Origin: Eubacterium ruminantium
Lineage (GTDB): Bacteria; Bacillota; Clostridia; Lachnospirales; Lachnospiraceae
DNA length: 64,000 bases
NCBI GenBank assembly: GCA_900108205.1
Contig: FNUU01000001.1
Location: 730,673-794,672, forward strand
Direction of reading: 5' to 3'
Below are positions 1 through 8,189 of the stretch, in pieces. How positions within the stretch are numbered: position 1 is the stretch's first letter; each line of letters starts with the position of its first letter. The notes under the pieces are model-generated. The model was not told where the DNA came from and ran no database searches. It saw only the letters and a program-made list of their open reading frames with translations. The translations under genes were made by a program, and so were the position numbers.

Positions 1-2
1 AT

Positions 3-719
3 CTGAAAAAACTGCCTGACGGAAGTCTGCTTAGTTCTGAAAACACCGGAGATACAGCTACTCTCAGAGAGAATATCATCAACAGCTATACTTCTCTTCT
101 GGTAAATAATATTCAGGTGTTTAACCGTAATAAAATTGCCGTAATACTTAAAGATCTTCAGGATACACTTTATAACGCACCTTTTACCATAAATGAAGAG
201 AAAAACCTTCTGGTGGATCTCTATCTCCACATTAAGGAAGAGCTGATACTTCATTATAACCAGTCGGATATTCCATTTATTGCAAACTCTGAGGCTCTCA
301 GCTTTATCATGGACAGTCTCTATCTCTATGAGATAGTCCTCTTCCTGGCAGAGCAGTTTGATAAGATAATGGAATCCATCGGATATTCTTCAAGAGACAG
401 TATTATCGACGATGTTATCTACTATATCGGTCATAACTATCAGACAAATATCACTCTTGAAAATATAGCTCCTCTTTTCGGCTATAACAGTTCTTATCTT
501 GGTAAGATCTTTAACAAAAAAACGGGAGTCAACTTCAATACCTACCTCGACAGCGTCAGAGTAGATAACGCAAAAAACATTCTCATAAATACCAAAAACC
601 AGGTTTATAAGGTAGCTGAAATGGTGGGATATAAAAATGTCGACTACTTCCATATCAAGTTTAAAAAGCATACCGGAATGAGTCCCGCTGAATTCAGAAA
701 ACATAACACTGAAGAATAA
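3..719 (+). CDS. YesN-type AraC-family response regulator, C-terminal part (5' end outside window)
   Basis: The reading frame is open from the left edge, so only the C-terminal ~238 residues are seen and the receiver domain is missing. The last ~100 residues form an AraC/XylS DNA-binding domain with two helix-turn-helix units; GYNSSYLGKIFNKKTG and VGYKNVDYFHIKFKKHTGMSP are the hallmark segments. The preceding helical stretch resembles the linker of YesN response regulators. It converges on the DUF624 and ABC importer genes and probably partners the YesM-like kinase at 8190-9962 to control this glycan locus; the pairing is inferred from gene neighbourhood. An internal GTG at 117 is not a convincing start because upstream codons are coding-like. 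Confidence 0.88.
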   Translation: MKKLPDGSLLSSENTGDTATLRENIINSYTSLLVNNIQVFNRNKIAVILKDLQDTLYNAPFTINEEKNLLVDLYLHIKEELILHYNQSDIPFIANSEALSFIMDSLYLYEIVLFLAEQFDKIMESIGYSSRDSIIDDVIYYIGHNYQTNITLENIAPLFGYNSSYLGKIFNKKTGVNFNTYLDSVRVDNAKNILINTKNQVYKVAEMVGYKNVDYFHIKFKKHTGMSPAEFRKHNTEE

Positions 720-730
720 TTATTATATAT

Positions 731-750
731 AGAAAACGCAGTTTCCTATT
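731..750. repeat. Short hairpin element next to a terminator, copy 1
   Basis: An imperfect hairpin (AGAAA..TTTCCT around CGCAG). The 14-base string CGCAGTTTCCTATT is repeated exactly at 55666-55679, again directly beside a rho-independent terminator and in the same orientation relative to it. Function unknown. Confidence 0.5.
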
Positions 751-792
751 AAAAAAATGCTCAGACCACATATCAGGTCCGAGCATTTTTTT
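751..792. terminator. Bidirectional rho-independent terminator
   Basis: The stem AATGCTC-A-GACC pairs with GGTC-C-GAGCATT and is flanked by A7 on the left and T7 on the right, so it can end transcription from both the response regulator (plus) and the DUF624 gene (minus), which converge here. Confidence 0.9.
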
Positions 793-844
793 AATTATGT
801 AACCGTTTAACAGTACATGCAGTAATTATATCCTCATCAGTTTT

Positions 845-1513
845 TTATATTTCACTGTTATCATCCGGATTATCATAGGTCTCAACCCCATCCTCTGTAT
901 TCTGTTTCTCAATCCTTCTGAATACAGGCATCGCAAACATGGAAACCGTCAGTATATACGAAGCAGGTCCGATAATCAATCCTATAAAGATAAGTGTATA
1001 ATTCCAGATAAATGTCACATTCAGTATGACCAGAACTATAAGAAGAAGCACTGTTCTTCCAATATATCTCATGGCGATCCTGAAGGAATTCTGCAGCGTA
1101 TTCTTAAGTGAATTCTGATATCTTGCACATAATGGAAATGCATATACAAAACAACAGAAGAACACTGCTCCGGTAAGGAAGCCCCACATCGGAAGAAGAA
1201 TGGTTGCATCCTTGATCTTATTGAATAATTCAAAATCCAGATAAACTGTATAGGCTGCCACAACCGCCATTATTCCAAGCGGAAATGCAGGTTTAAAATT
1301 CTTTTTATAAGCTTTTATAAACTGCTTAACAACATAACCTTCCTTATTCTCTGCCATCTTAAGTCCCACATCAAAAGCAGCAACAGTGGAAACACCTATT
1401 GTTGTTCCAAGGCCTATGACCGTGCCCACTATCCAGCAGAGATTAAGTAAAAACATATTAGTGAGGGCAGACATGAACTTATATATTGGTCCGTCAATAT
1501 TAAACATTTTCAT
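845..1513 (-). CDS. DUF624 (YesL-like) membrane protein
   Basis: A 222-residue protein with five or so hydrophobic membrane segments (around residues 15-45, 75-95, 105-130, 145-170 and 172-195) and a short charged tail. It matches the DUF624/YesL family in length and in its N-terminal pattern IYKFMSALTNMFLLNLCWIVG. These proteins are typically encoded with LplABC/YtcQP-type oligosaccharide importers and YesMN systems, exactly as here. It is the last gene of the importer operon, 34 nt after the solute-binding lipoprotein. Biochemical role is not known for the family; an accessory role in sugar uptake or signalling is inference. Confidence 0.85.
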   Translation of the reverse strand: MKMFNIDGPIYKFMSALTNMFLLNLCWIVGTVIGLGTTIGVSTVAAFDVGLKMAENKEGYVVKQFIKAYKKNFKPAFPLGIMAVVAAYTVYLDFELFNKIKDATILLPMWGFLTGAVFFCCFVYAFPLCARYQNSLKNTLQNSFRIAMRYIGRTVLLLIVLVILNVTFIWNYTLIFIGLIIGPASYILTVSMFAMPVFRRIEKQNTEDGVETYDNPDDNSEI

Positions 1514-1547
1514 ATCTGCCCTCTCCTTTATAATATCATTTTATATT

Positions 1548-3326
1548 TTAGTTAGAAGCTGCGTCTTCAGCTGCCTTACGAGCCTTAGCCTGCTCATTTG
1601 ACCAATCCCAGCATTCCTGATAACCGAAGCCTTTAGCCTGAGCCTGCATACCCTTTACTATCTTAGTATACTCGCTATCTGACTCTGCGTAAATAGCTTT
1701 CCATGAATTTTCACGGATACATTTTGTAACCTGTGCCCATGTTGTCTTAAGCTCATCTGACTTTGTAGGCATTACATATGCTGAACCAGGTGAAACTACG
1801 TAGTTTCCGCTGAGCATGTATTCGTTAGTTGTTGTACATCCTGTATGATCTCTCCAGTCCTGATCAACATCACAGAGAGCGTCTGACTGGTTTGACTTCC
1901 AGTTCTCTGAGTTGTATGTCTCACCATTTGAATCAGGGTTTGAAGCATCAAGTGACCATGTGATCATGTTGATCTGAAGCTCGCCGTCCTTGTATGTTCC
2001 AGAGTATCCGTCTACATCAAGTACAGTAGAGTTATCTGCATTTGTCTTCTGTCCGAGTTCTGTGAAGTATGTATTTCCATCCTCATCATAATCCCATGTA
2101 ACTCCCTTAGGACCATATTCCATTGTCATACGTCCTTCAGGTGTACAGTAGTAATTAATGATCTCCATACAAACCTCAGGATATTCGCAGTTTGCACCGA
2201 TTGCCCAGTAATTGTTGCTTCCAAGTACGTTAAGACCGTAAACAATAGGTGATGCGTCCTTTGGTGTAAGTGACTTCATCATCTTACCTGCATTCATATG
2301 CTCAGGTGTATTGTAAGCAAGACATCCTGCATAGTTGAAGATTGAGAAGAATGTACCACTGCTCTTTACCTTCTGGATCATTGTATCATAGGTTGTTGTC
2401 ATCGAATCAGGATCAAGAAGATCATTCATGTAAAGCTTATGATAGAAATCAAGCATCTCAAGATATGGTGAACCATCATCAAGTGCTCCGTGGAATGTAC
2501 CTGTTGAAGGATCATAAAGTCCGATACCGAACTCATCATATCCGTAGTAAGCTGTTGCTGTAGACTTAACATACATTACCATGTCTCCGTCCCAGTCAGG
2601 CCAGAGTGAAGCAGCATATGTTGGCTTACCATTATCATCTGTAGGACAGATTTCCTTCATTTTTACAAAAACATCAACAAGATCATCAAGATTCTTAACC
2701 TCAGGATAACCAAGCTGTGCATAGAGATCCCATCTGATATCCCATGTATAGAAGAAGCTCTGAAGGTCGTTACTGTTAGTAGCAACTTCATAACCGAGAC
2801 CATAGATCTTTCCATCCGGGCTCATGCTTCTGTTCTTCTCGAGAGCATATGGCATATTTTCAAGAATATATGAACCATAATCCTTCAGTGTATCATCCTC
2901 TTCCCAGTCAAAGAGAAGTCCGGCATCTCTTGCCTGCATATAATCGCCTTCTGAACCGAATACGATTATATCACCAAGGTTTCCTGACTCCATACGTGTA
3001 TTAAATACACCCTCGCCATTTGGAACGATGTTCAGTTCAACATTGAACTTATCCTTAAGGAGCTTTGCTGACCAGCCTTCCTGCATACCTGAGTAGTTAG
3101 CTCTTTCTGAGAAAACTTCAAGTGTAAGTGCAGGTCTCTTGGAATCGCTTCCGCCATTGCCGCCATTGCCTCCATCATCACTTGTTCCGCCGGCATTTGT
3201 AACCTTTTCTCCTCCGTCACTTGAATCATCCTTACCACATCCGGCAAGTGATCCTACCATTGTTGCAGCCACAAGACCAATTGCAGCTGCTTTCTTTAAA
3301 GATTTCTTTGTAAGAAATTTCTTCAT
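1548..3326 (-). CDS. Extracellular oligosaccharide-binding lipoprotein of ABC importer
   Basis: A 592-residue family 1 type extracellular solute-binding protein (LplA/YtcQ group). A lysine-rich n-region, hydrophobic core and lipobox LAGC put the lipidated cysteine at residue 30. A Gly/Asp/Ser-rich linker follows (residues 31-65) and then the binding domain, rich in Trp and Tyr as usual for glycan binders. It should sit on the outer face of the membrane and hand oligosaccharides to the two permeases encoded immediately upstream in the same operon. No ATPase gene is in the operon, which is normal for this importer class because a shared MsmK-like ATPase is used. Confidence 0.93.
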   Translation of the reverse strand: MKKFLTKKSLKKAAAIGLVAATMVGSLAGCGKDDSSDGGEKVTNAGGTSDDGGNGGNGGSDSKRPALTLEVFSERANYSGMQEGWSAKLLKDKFNVELNIVPNGEGVFNTRMESGNLGDIIVFGSEGDYMQARDAGLLFDWEEDDTLKDYGSYILENMPYALEKNRSMSPDGKIYGLGYEVATNSNDLQSFFYTWDIRWDLYAQLGYPEVKNLDDLVDVFVKMKEICPTDDNGKPTYAASLWPDWDGDMVMYVKSTATAYYGYDEFGIGLYDPSTGTFHGALDDGSPYLEMLDFYHKLYMNDLLDPDSMTTTYDTMIQKVKSSGTFFSIFNYAGCLAYNTPEHMNAGKMMKSLTPKDASPIVYGLNVLGSNNYWAIGANCEYPEVCMEIINYYCTPEGRMTMEYGPKGVTWDYDEDGNTYFTELGQKTNADNSTVLDVDGYSGTYKDGELQINMITWSLDASNPDSNGETYNSENWKSNQSDALCDVDQDWRDHTGCTTTNEYMLSGNYVVSPGSAYVMPTKSDELKTTWAQVTKCIRENSWKAIYAESDSEYTKIVKGMQAQAKGFGYQECWDWSNEQAKARKAAEDAASN

Positions 3327-3371
3327 TATTCATCCTCCCTACAATATATATTTATGAATACGTTTTTACAA

Positions 3372-4367
3372 TTAACCCTTAACGGCACCAAGCATGATAC
3401 CTTCCTCAAAGTACTTCTGCATGAATGGATATACCAGAAGGATCGGTATGATGGAAACCATTGATACCGTGTACTTGATAAGCAGACCGTTATTTGCATA
3501 GTCAAGTGCGGCATTGTTACCTGCAGTAGGCTTATTCATGAGGTTTGCAATATTACTGCTCGAATTCAGATAGATATATAATCTGTGCTGAAGTGTGTAC
3601 AGGCTGTCATCTGACATAAGAATCAGGGAATCCTGGAAGCTGTTCCAGTTACCGACAGCACCGAATATTGCTATAGTTGCAAGTATAGGTTTTGAAAGCG
3701 GCCATACTATCTTCAGGAATACCGTCATAAATGAAGCACCATCGATGAATGCACTCTCTTCCAGTTCGGAAGGGATGGATTCAATATAGGTTTTAACAAG
3801 TATGATATTATATGGTGCCACAATACCCGGTATGATATATGCTGCGAAGCTGTTTGTAAGACCAAGCATCTGCATATTTAAGTACCATGGTATAAGACCC
3901 GCATTAAAGTACATTGTTATAACGAGGAATCTGTAGAAGAACTTCTTCATCCACATTTCCTTCTTTGTCATAAGGTAACCGACAAAGGCTGAAGCTATAA
4001 CCATGAGCGCTGTACCGATGACAGTTCTGAGTACTGAGATCATTACCGAATTACCAAGGTCGCTTACATTTCTGAGCTGAAGGTAGTTCTGAATGTTGAG
4101 CCCCCTCGGGATAAAGTTGATAGATCCGCTGTTTACAAGCTTCGCATTTGAAATAGTATTTATGAAGATATAGTAAAACGGAAAGATACATGCAATTGTG
4201 AATAAAATGAAAAACAGATAATCACAAATGTAAAATACTATATCTCCTTTGGTATATTTGTGCCTTGTACTCTTGGCATTTAATTTTATGGTTTTTCCAT
4301 CAGGTGTAGTAGCAAGGACAATTCTGTTTCTATCTTTTTTCTTTAAATTCTTTTCTCCGACTTCCAC
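3372..4367 (-). CDS. ABC transporter permease, LplC/YtcP type
   Basis: A 331-residue inner-membrane permease with six membrane segments preceded by a ~45-residue cytoplasmic N-terminus. The EAA loop is visible in LEESAFIDGASFMTVFLKIVWPLSKP, the contact site for the ATPase. It ends in MQKYFEEGIMLGAVKG, the typical C-terminus of carbohydrate permease subunit 2. It lies 15 nt after the LplB-like permease and 45 nt before the binding lipoprotein, so the three are one importer operon. Confidence 0.93.
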   Translation of the reverse strand: MEVGEKNLKKKDRNRIVLATTPDGKTIKLNAKSTRHKYTKGDIVFYICDYLFFILFTIACIFPFYYIFINTISNAKLVNSGSINFIPRGLNIQNYLQLRNVSDLGNSVMISVLRTVIGTALMVIASAFVGYLMTKKEMWMKKFFYRFLVITMYFNAGLIPWYLNMQMLGLTNSFAAYIIPGIVAPYNIILVKTYIESIPSELEESAFIDGASFMTVFLKIVWPLSKPILATIAIFGAVGNWNSFQDSLILMSDDSLYTLQHRLYIYLNSSSNIANLMNKPTAGNNAALDYANNGLLIKYTVSMVSIIPILLVYPFMQKYFEEGIMLGAVKG

Positions 4368-4382
4368 GAAAGAAACACCTCC

Positions 4383-5897
4383 TTAAATAATACTTTCTTT
4401 TCTGACCATCTTGGAAATTCCGTTGGCCATGAAGAGAAGCGCTACACTGACGAGAGATTTCGCCATACCGATAACCGTTGAAAGCGGTATACTTCCGCCT
4501 CCGAAACCTAAATGATATACATAGAGATCAAGTACTTCCATATGGTTCATATTTGATGCATTACCAAATACGAGATACTGATCAAGTCCGTTAGAAAGCA
4601 TTCCGGCAACAGACAGGAGGAGCATTACCATAAATGTTGGCATAAGTCCCGGTATGGTTACATGCCAGATCCTCTGGAATCTTCCCGCACCGTCAACCGT
4701 TGCTGCTTCATAAAGCTGTTTATCAATTCCGGCTATACCTGCTATATAGATGATAGCGCCCCAGCCGACGCCCTTCCATATACCCCAGGCAAGCATCTTA
4801 AGCCACGTAAAGTTGTCACCCATCAAATGATTTCCGGTAGAACCGAAGATTGTATTGATGAAACCGTCTGTAGAGAAAATAGCGATTGCAACAGTATAAA
4901 CAAGAATCCAGCTTATGAAGTTTGGAATCGTTGTAAAGGTCTGAACAACACGCTTAAACTTTTTACTCTTGATCTCTGTAAGGAATACCGCAAACGCAAG
5001 TGGTATCCAGCTTGTAAGAATTCCGAGTCCCGACATTGCAAGTGTATTTCTGAGTACTCTTACAAGTTCAGCTCTTGTAGCCGAGTTCTGGAACAGATAT
5101 TTGAACCATTTAAATCCTACAAAGCTCTTGCTTGTAAGTTCATCACCGGCCTTATAATCGAAGAAGGAATATCTCCATCCCCAAAGTGGCAGGTAGCAGA
5201 AAATGAAAGCAAGTATTGCAAATGGAAGAAACATAAGGAAAAGCTTATACTTTGTTTCTATCTCATATTTCATTTTCTTTGCAGGAATCGGTGTAAATAC
5301 AAATTCAAGTATCGTCAGTATCAAAATGATACCTCCGAGTATTGCATAGAACCATATGCCTGATGAAAACTCAGCCTGTACCTTGGCAGGATTTGCTGCA
5401 TTTTTCATCTCACCATATGCCTTCGATATTATTATAAGTCCGACTGTTAATAAGATCAGACCTACGATATTGACCAAAAATGATAATCTCTTGCACTTAT
5501 TGTTACCCAGGTTTATACATGCACCTGCTGATACAATAACAATAGCTATAAGAGTAATTATCGCTCCAACGAAAAGTAACTGAAAAGCTTCTTCTGTTAC
5601 CCAGCCTTTTCTGAAACCACGTCCTACATTTTCAGTAAGTCTGCTGTAAGATACTGCTGATGTAAAAAGCGAAAGATTCTTGCTGACAAGAGCTGTGATC
5701 TTTGCCGGATTAAGTCCAGGAATGAATATCAAGAAGAACATAAGAAGTGCTGTAATCCTGTGTACAGCATATACAACTCCGGCAGGCTCCTTCGTTTTCT
5801 TCTTTTTCTTGTCGATAGTCAGCACCTGATTTTCAAGTTCCTTTTCTCGGGCCATATCTACACTATACGTGGTAGGTTCTGAAACATCTTTGCCCAT
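4383..5897 (-). CDS. ABC transporter permease, LplB/YteP type, with N-terminal membrane extension
   Basis: A 504-residue protein. The C-terminal ~300 residues are a standard carbohydrate permease subunit 1, with the EAA loop LYEAATVDGAGRFQRIWHVT. The first ~215 residues add a charged start (ENQVLTIDKKKKKTKEP) and about four extra membrane segments, longer than the usual ~300-residue LplB. First gene of the importer operon; the start is preceded by an AAGGGAGGG ribosome binding site. The extension may be a sensing or assembly domain; that is inference. It faces away from the surface-protein gene at 6112-8019 by about 215 nt of regulatory DNA. Confidence 0.92.
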   Translation of the reverse strand: MGKDVSEPTTYSVDMAREKELENQVLTIDKKKKKTKEPAGVVYAVHRITALLMFFLIFIPGLNPAKITALVSKNLSLFTSAVSYSRLTENVGRGFRKGWVTEEAFQLLFVGAIITLIAIVIVSAGACINLGNNKCKRLSFLVNIVGLILLTVGLIIISKAYGEMKNAANPAKVQAEFSSGIWFYAILGGIILILTILEFVFTPIPAKKMKYEIETKYKLFLMFLPFAILAFIFCYLPLWGWRYSFFDYKAGDELTSKSFVGFKWFKYLFQNSATRAELVRVLRNTLAMSGLGILTSWIPLAFAVFLTEIKSKKFKRVVQTFTTIPNFISWILVYTVAIAIFSTDGFINTIFGSTGNHLMGDNFTWLKMLAWGIWKGVGWGAIIYIAGIAGIDKQLYEAATVDGAGRFQRIWHVTIPGLMPTFMVMLLLSVAGMLSNGLDQYLVFGNASNMNHMEVLDLYVYHLGFGGGSIPLSTVIGMAKSLVSVALLFMANGISKMVRKESII

Positions 5898-5985
5898 TAT
5901 CCTATCCCTCCCTTAATTTAATTGATATGAAATCTGCCTGATACTTCATTATGCTTAGTATAGTTTAATCAACCCTTAATTAATA

Positions 5986-5999
5986 CCTTAAAATTAAGG
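5986..5999. promoter_or_regulatory. 14-bp perfect palindrome upstream of importer operon
   Basis: CCTTAAAATTAAGG reads the same on both strands and lies about 90 bp upstream of the importer start codon. Two further CTTAATT half-like motifs occur between it and the gene (around 5911 and 5974). Candidate operator; no experimental or family basis. Confidence 0.35.
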
Positions 6000-6050
6000 A
6001 CAAAAACACATTAAAAAAATGACACAAAACCGCAAAAAATCAAGAAAAAA

Positions 6051-6082
6051 AGAGCGCCGTACCATATCCGGTATGACGCTCT
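6051..6082 (-). terminator. Rho-independent terminator of the surface-protein gene
   Basis: A 13-bp stem (AGAGCGCCGTACC with GGTATGACGCTCT, two mismatches or wobbles) with a 6-nt loop. On the minus strand it is followed by a T-rich run, 30 nt after the stop of the gene at 6112-8019. Confidence 0.88.
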
Positions 6083-6111
6083 GTATAATCTGGTATTATC
6101 TACCGCTTATA

Positions 6112-8019
6112 TTATTTTTTCTTTTTGAAAATAAGTGCACAGATAGCACCAAGTACAACTACTGCACCACCGATGATAGCAGCGATAACTCCTCCGCTGA
6201 GGCCTTCATCCTTGTCATCATCCTTAGCTTCTGTTGTTGCAGGAGCTGCTGTAGCCTTCTCTGTTGTCTTCTCTTCTGTAGCCTTCTCTGTTGTTACAGC
6301 TTCTGTTGTCTCTCCGCCAAGTCCGTTAGCTGTGATATAAGCCTCAAGATCTGTATCAGCTGATGCTGTACCAACGCCTGTACCTGTGATTGCGAATACA
6401 ACCTTGATCTCCTTCTCAGGAGTAAGTGCTGCTGTATCACAAGCAGGGTTCTCAGAGATTCCTGTACCTGATCCGTCGTAAGCGTTGCTGATATCGATAC
6501 GGAATCTTCCGTTTCCTTCAATATCACCAAGTACAAGACTGTCGCTGTTTGTAGTAATTCTCTGTCCGTCTACAAATACTGCAAACTTAACCTTAGCATC
6601 TGTATCCTTAAGTTCGTCCTTGTCATTTGCTCTAAGTGTTCCTACAGACTTCATAGCCTTGCCCATTCCATCGATATCTACGAGGAATACAAGTGCTCCG
6701 TCCTGTGGCTCAGCCTTACCCTTGCCACCTGCCTGCTCTGCTGTAAGAGAAACTTCATATACACCGTCACCTGTTACTGATGTCTCGTTACCAACACCCA
6801 TGTTGTAATTCTGCCATGACTCTTCCTTACCATCTGCAAACATAAGGAATGCTGTCCAAGGACCATTTGTATCAACTTCCTCTTCAGCTGTCTCAATGTA
6901 TGATCCGAAAGGAACTGCCTCAGCAATAAGTTCATATGTTACTTCGATTGATGTAATATCCTTATCAGCGTAAGCAGAAACATCTACAGGAGTAGGTGTT
7001 ACATCTGAAGATCCATCAGCTGTTCTTCCGCCGAACGTTGCATCGCTTGTATTAACCCATTCATTGTAAAGGTTTGTACGTGTTGTGATTCCGTCATCTG
7101 ATGATGTATAAGTCTTTCCTGTAAGAGCAACTTCTTCGCCATTGATCTTAACTGACTTAATGTTCATGTAACCATATGGGAAGTACTTCTCACCATCCTT
7201 GATCTCAATGTCCATGAAAGCGAATCCCTTAGCAGGTGCTTCTTCTGTAGCCTTGATCTCGCAAGATACTGTATACTCACCCTCGCCTGTTACTGTTGCC
7301 TGGTTCATTGTAACAGTAGCATACTCATTGCCATCATTCCACCACTGGTTAGCCCAGCCTGTATCAGAAAATGTGATGTATGACTGTGTTCCTTCTGCAG
7401 GAAGTGGTTCTGCTTCCTTCTTCTGAACTGCAGGTGCTACAACTTCTACATTTTCACCGAAATGAGAAACTGTAAATGTTACATCAAGTGACTTAACTCC
7501 CTCAAGCTGCTCTTTTGTCCAAAGCATTGGAGAAGCCTGAGCTGCATCCTTCTCACATCTTGTGTCTGCTGCAACAGCGCCTGTATCATCTGTTGGCTTA
7601 TTCCACTCATTGTAAAGGTTAACTCTTGTTGTTACTCCGGCGCCATCTGCTGAGCAAGTGTAGCTGTAGCCCTGAAGCTCGATAGCTTCGCCGTTAAGCT
7701 TGATCTCGTCAACTGTGATAATTGACTGATTACCCATTACCGACTCACCATTAACAACTTCAAGAGCGTTGAATGGTGCAAGTGTCTGAGCTTCTGTTGC
7801 CTCCATTGATACTGTGTAAGTACCGTCACCTGTAATCTCTGCATTCGTCCATGTTGCTTCGAACTCGCCCCAGTCAGCATTGTTGATGTTAAGGTAAGCT
7901 GTACCATCTGTCAGCTTCGATGCATCCTGAGCAGCCTTAGCAAATCCACCAGGAACTGAAGCTACGGCAAGGATTCCTGCAAAGAAGGTTGCTGACAACC
8001 TCTTTAGAAATTTCTTCAT
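6112..8019 (-). CDS. Cell-surface protein with three carbohydrate-binding-like modules and C-terminal membrane anchor
   Basis: Start chosen at 8019 because an AAGGAGG site lies 6 nt upstream; it gives 635 residues with a signal peptide (MKKFLKRLSATFFAGILAV, cleavage near AKA-AQ). Three beta-rich modules follow, roughly residues 25-190, 205-375 and 390-555, each with the pattern (V/I)(T/E)G(D/E)G.Y.V. The first two also contain NGE-x-L-x-G-YT-x3-D-G-x-TR-x-NLYNEW. The same module ends the GH5 enzyme at 16429-18369. A Thr/Glu/Lys/Ala linker, one membrane helix (GGVIAAIIGGAVVVLGAICAL) and KKKK follow. There is no LPXTG motif and no catalytic domain. It is very likely an exposed glycan-capture protein; the ligand is inferred (xyloglucan or related). 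Confidence 0.82.
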   Translation of the reverse strand: MKKFLKRLSATFFAGILAVASVPGGFAKAAQDASKLTDGTAYLNINNADWGEFEATWTNAEITGDGTYTVSMEATEAQTLAPFNALEVVNGESVMGNQSIITVDEIKLNGEAIELQGYSYTCSADGAGVTTRVNLYNEWNKPTDDTGAVAADTRCEKDAAQASPMLWTKEQLEGVKSLDVTFTVSHFGENVEVVAPAVQKKEAEPLPAEGTQSYITFSDTGWANQWWNDGNEYATVTMNQATVTGEGEYTVSCEIKATEEAPAKGFAFMDIEIKDGEKYFPYGYMNIKSVKINGEEVALTGKTYTSSDDGITTRTNLYNEWVNTSDATFGGRTADGSSDVTPTPVDVSAYADKDITSIEVTYELIAEAVPFGSYIETAEEEVDTNGPWTAFLMFADGKEESWQNYNMGVGNETSVTGDGVYEVSLTAEQAGGKGKAEPQDGALVFLVDIDGMGKAMKSVGTLRANDKDELKDTDAKVKFAVFVDGQRITTNSDSLVLGDIEGNGRFRIDISNAYDGSGTGISENPACDTAALTPEKEIKVVFAITGTGVGTASADTDLEAYITANGLGGETTEAVTTEKATEEKTTEKATAAPATTEAKDDDKDEGLSGGVIAAIIGGAVVVLGAICALIFKKKK

Positions 8020-8041
8020 ATTCATCCTCCTTATGAATCTG

Positions 8042-8115
8042 GAATGCATACAGCATTCAATATTAAATTATCAAATGCATGCAGCATTCTGTAATACATT
8101 ATGCTTTTTGCATTT
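8042..8115 (-). promoter_or_regulatory. Three repeated dyad sites in the promoter region of the surface-protein gene
   Basis: Three 17-bp inverted repeats share the layout RAATGC-N5-GCATTY: 8042-8058 (GAATGC/GCATTC), 8073-8089 (AAATGC/GCATTC) and 8099-8115 (TTATGC/GCATTT). Centres are 31 and 26 bp apart, about 2.5-3 helical turns. They fill the DNA directly upstream of the ribosome binding site, as expected for a repressor or activator operator. The binding protein is not known. Confidence 0.55.
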
Positions 8116-8189
8116 ACTAGATTTTAGCAATAAAGACAGAATAAATATACCTAAGATTTTCAACTTTATTTGCTCTAATATTTAGCGTA

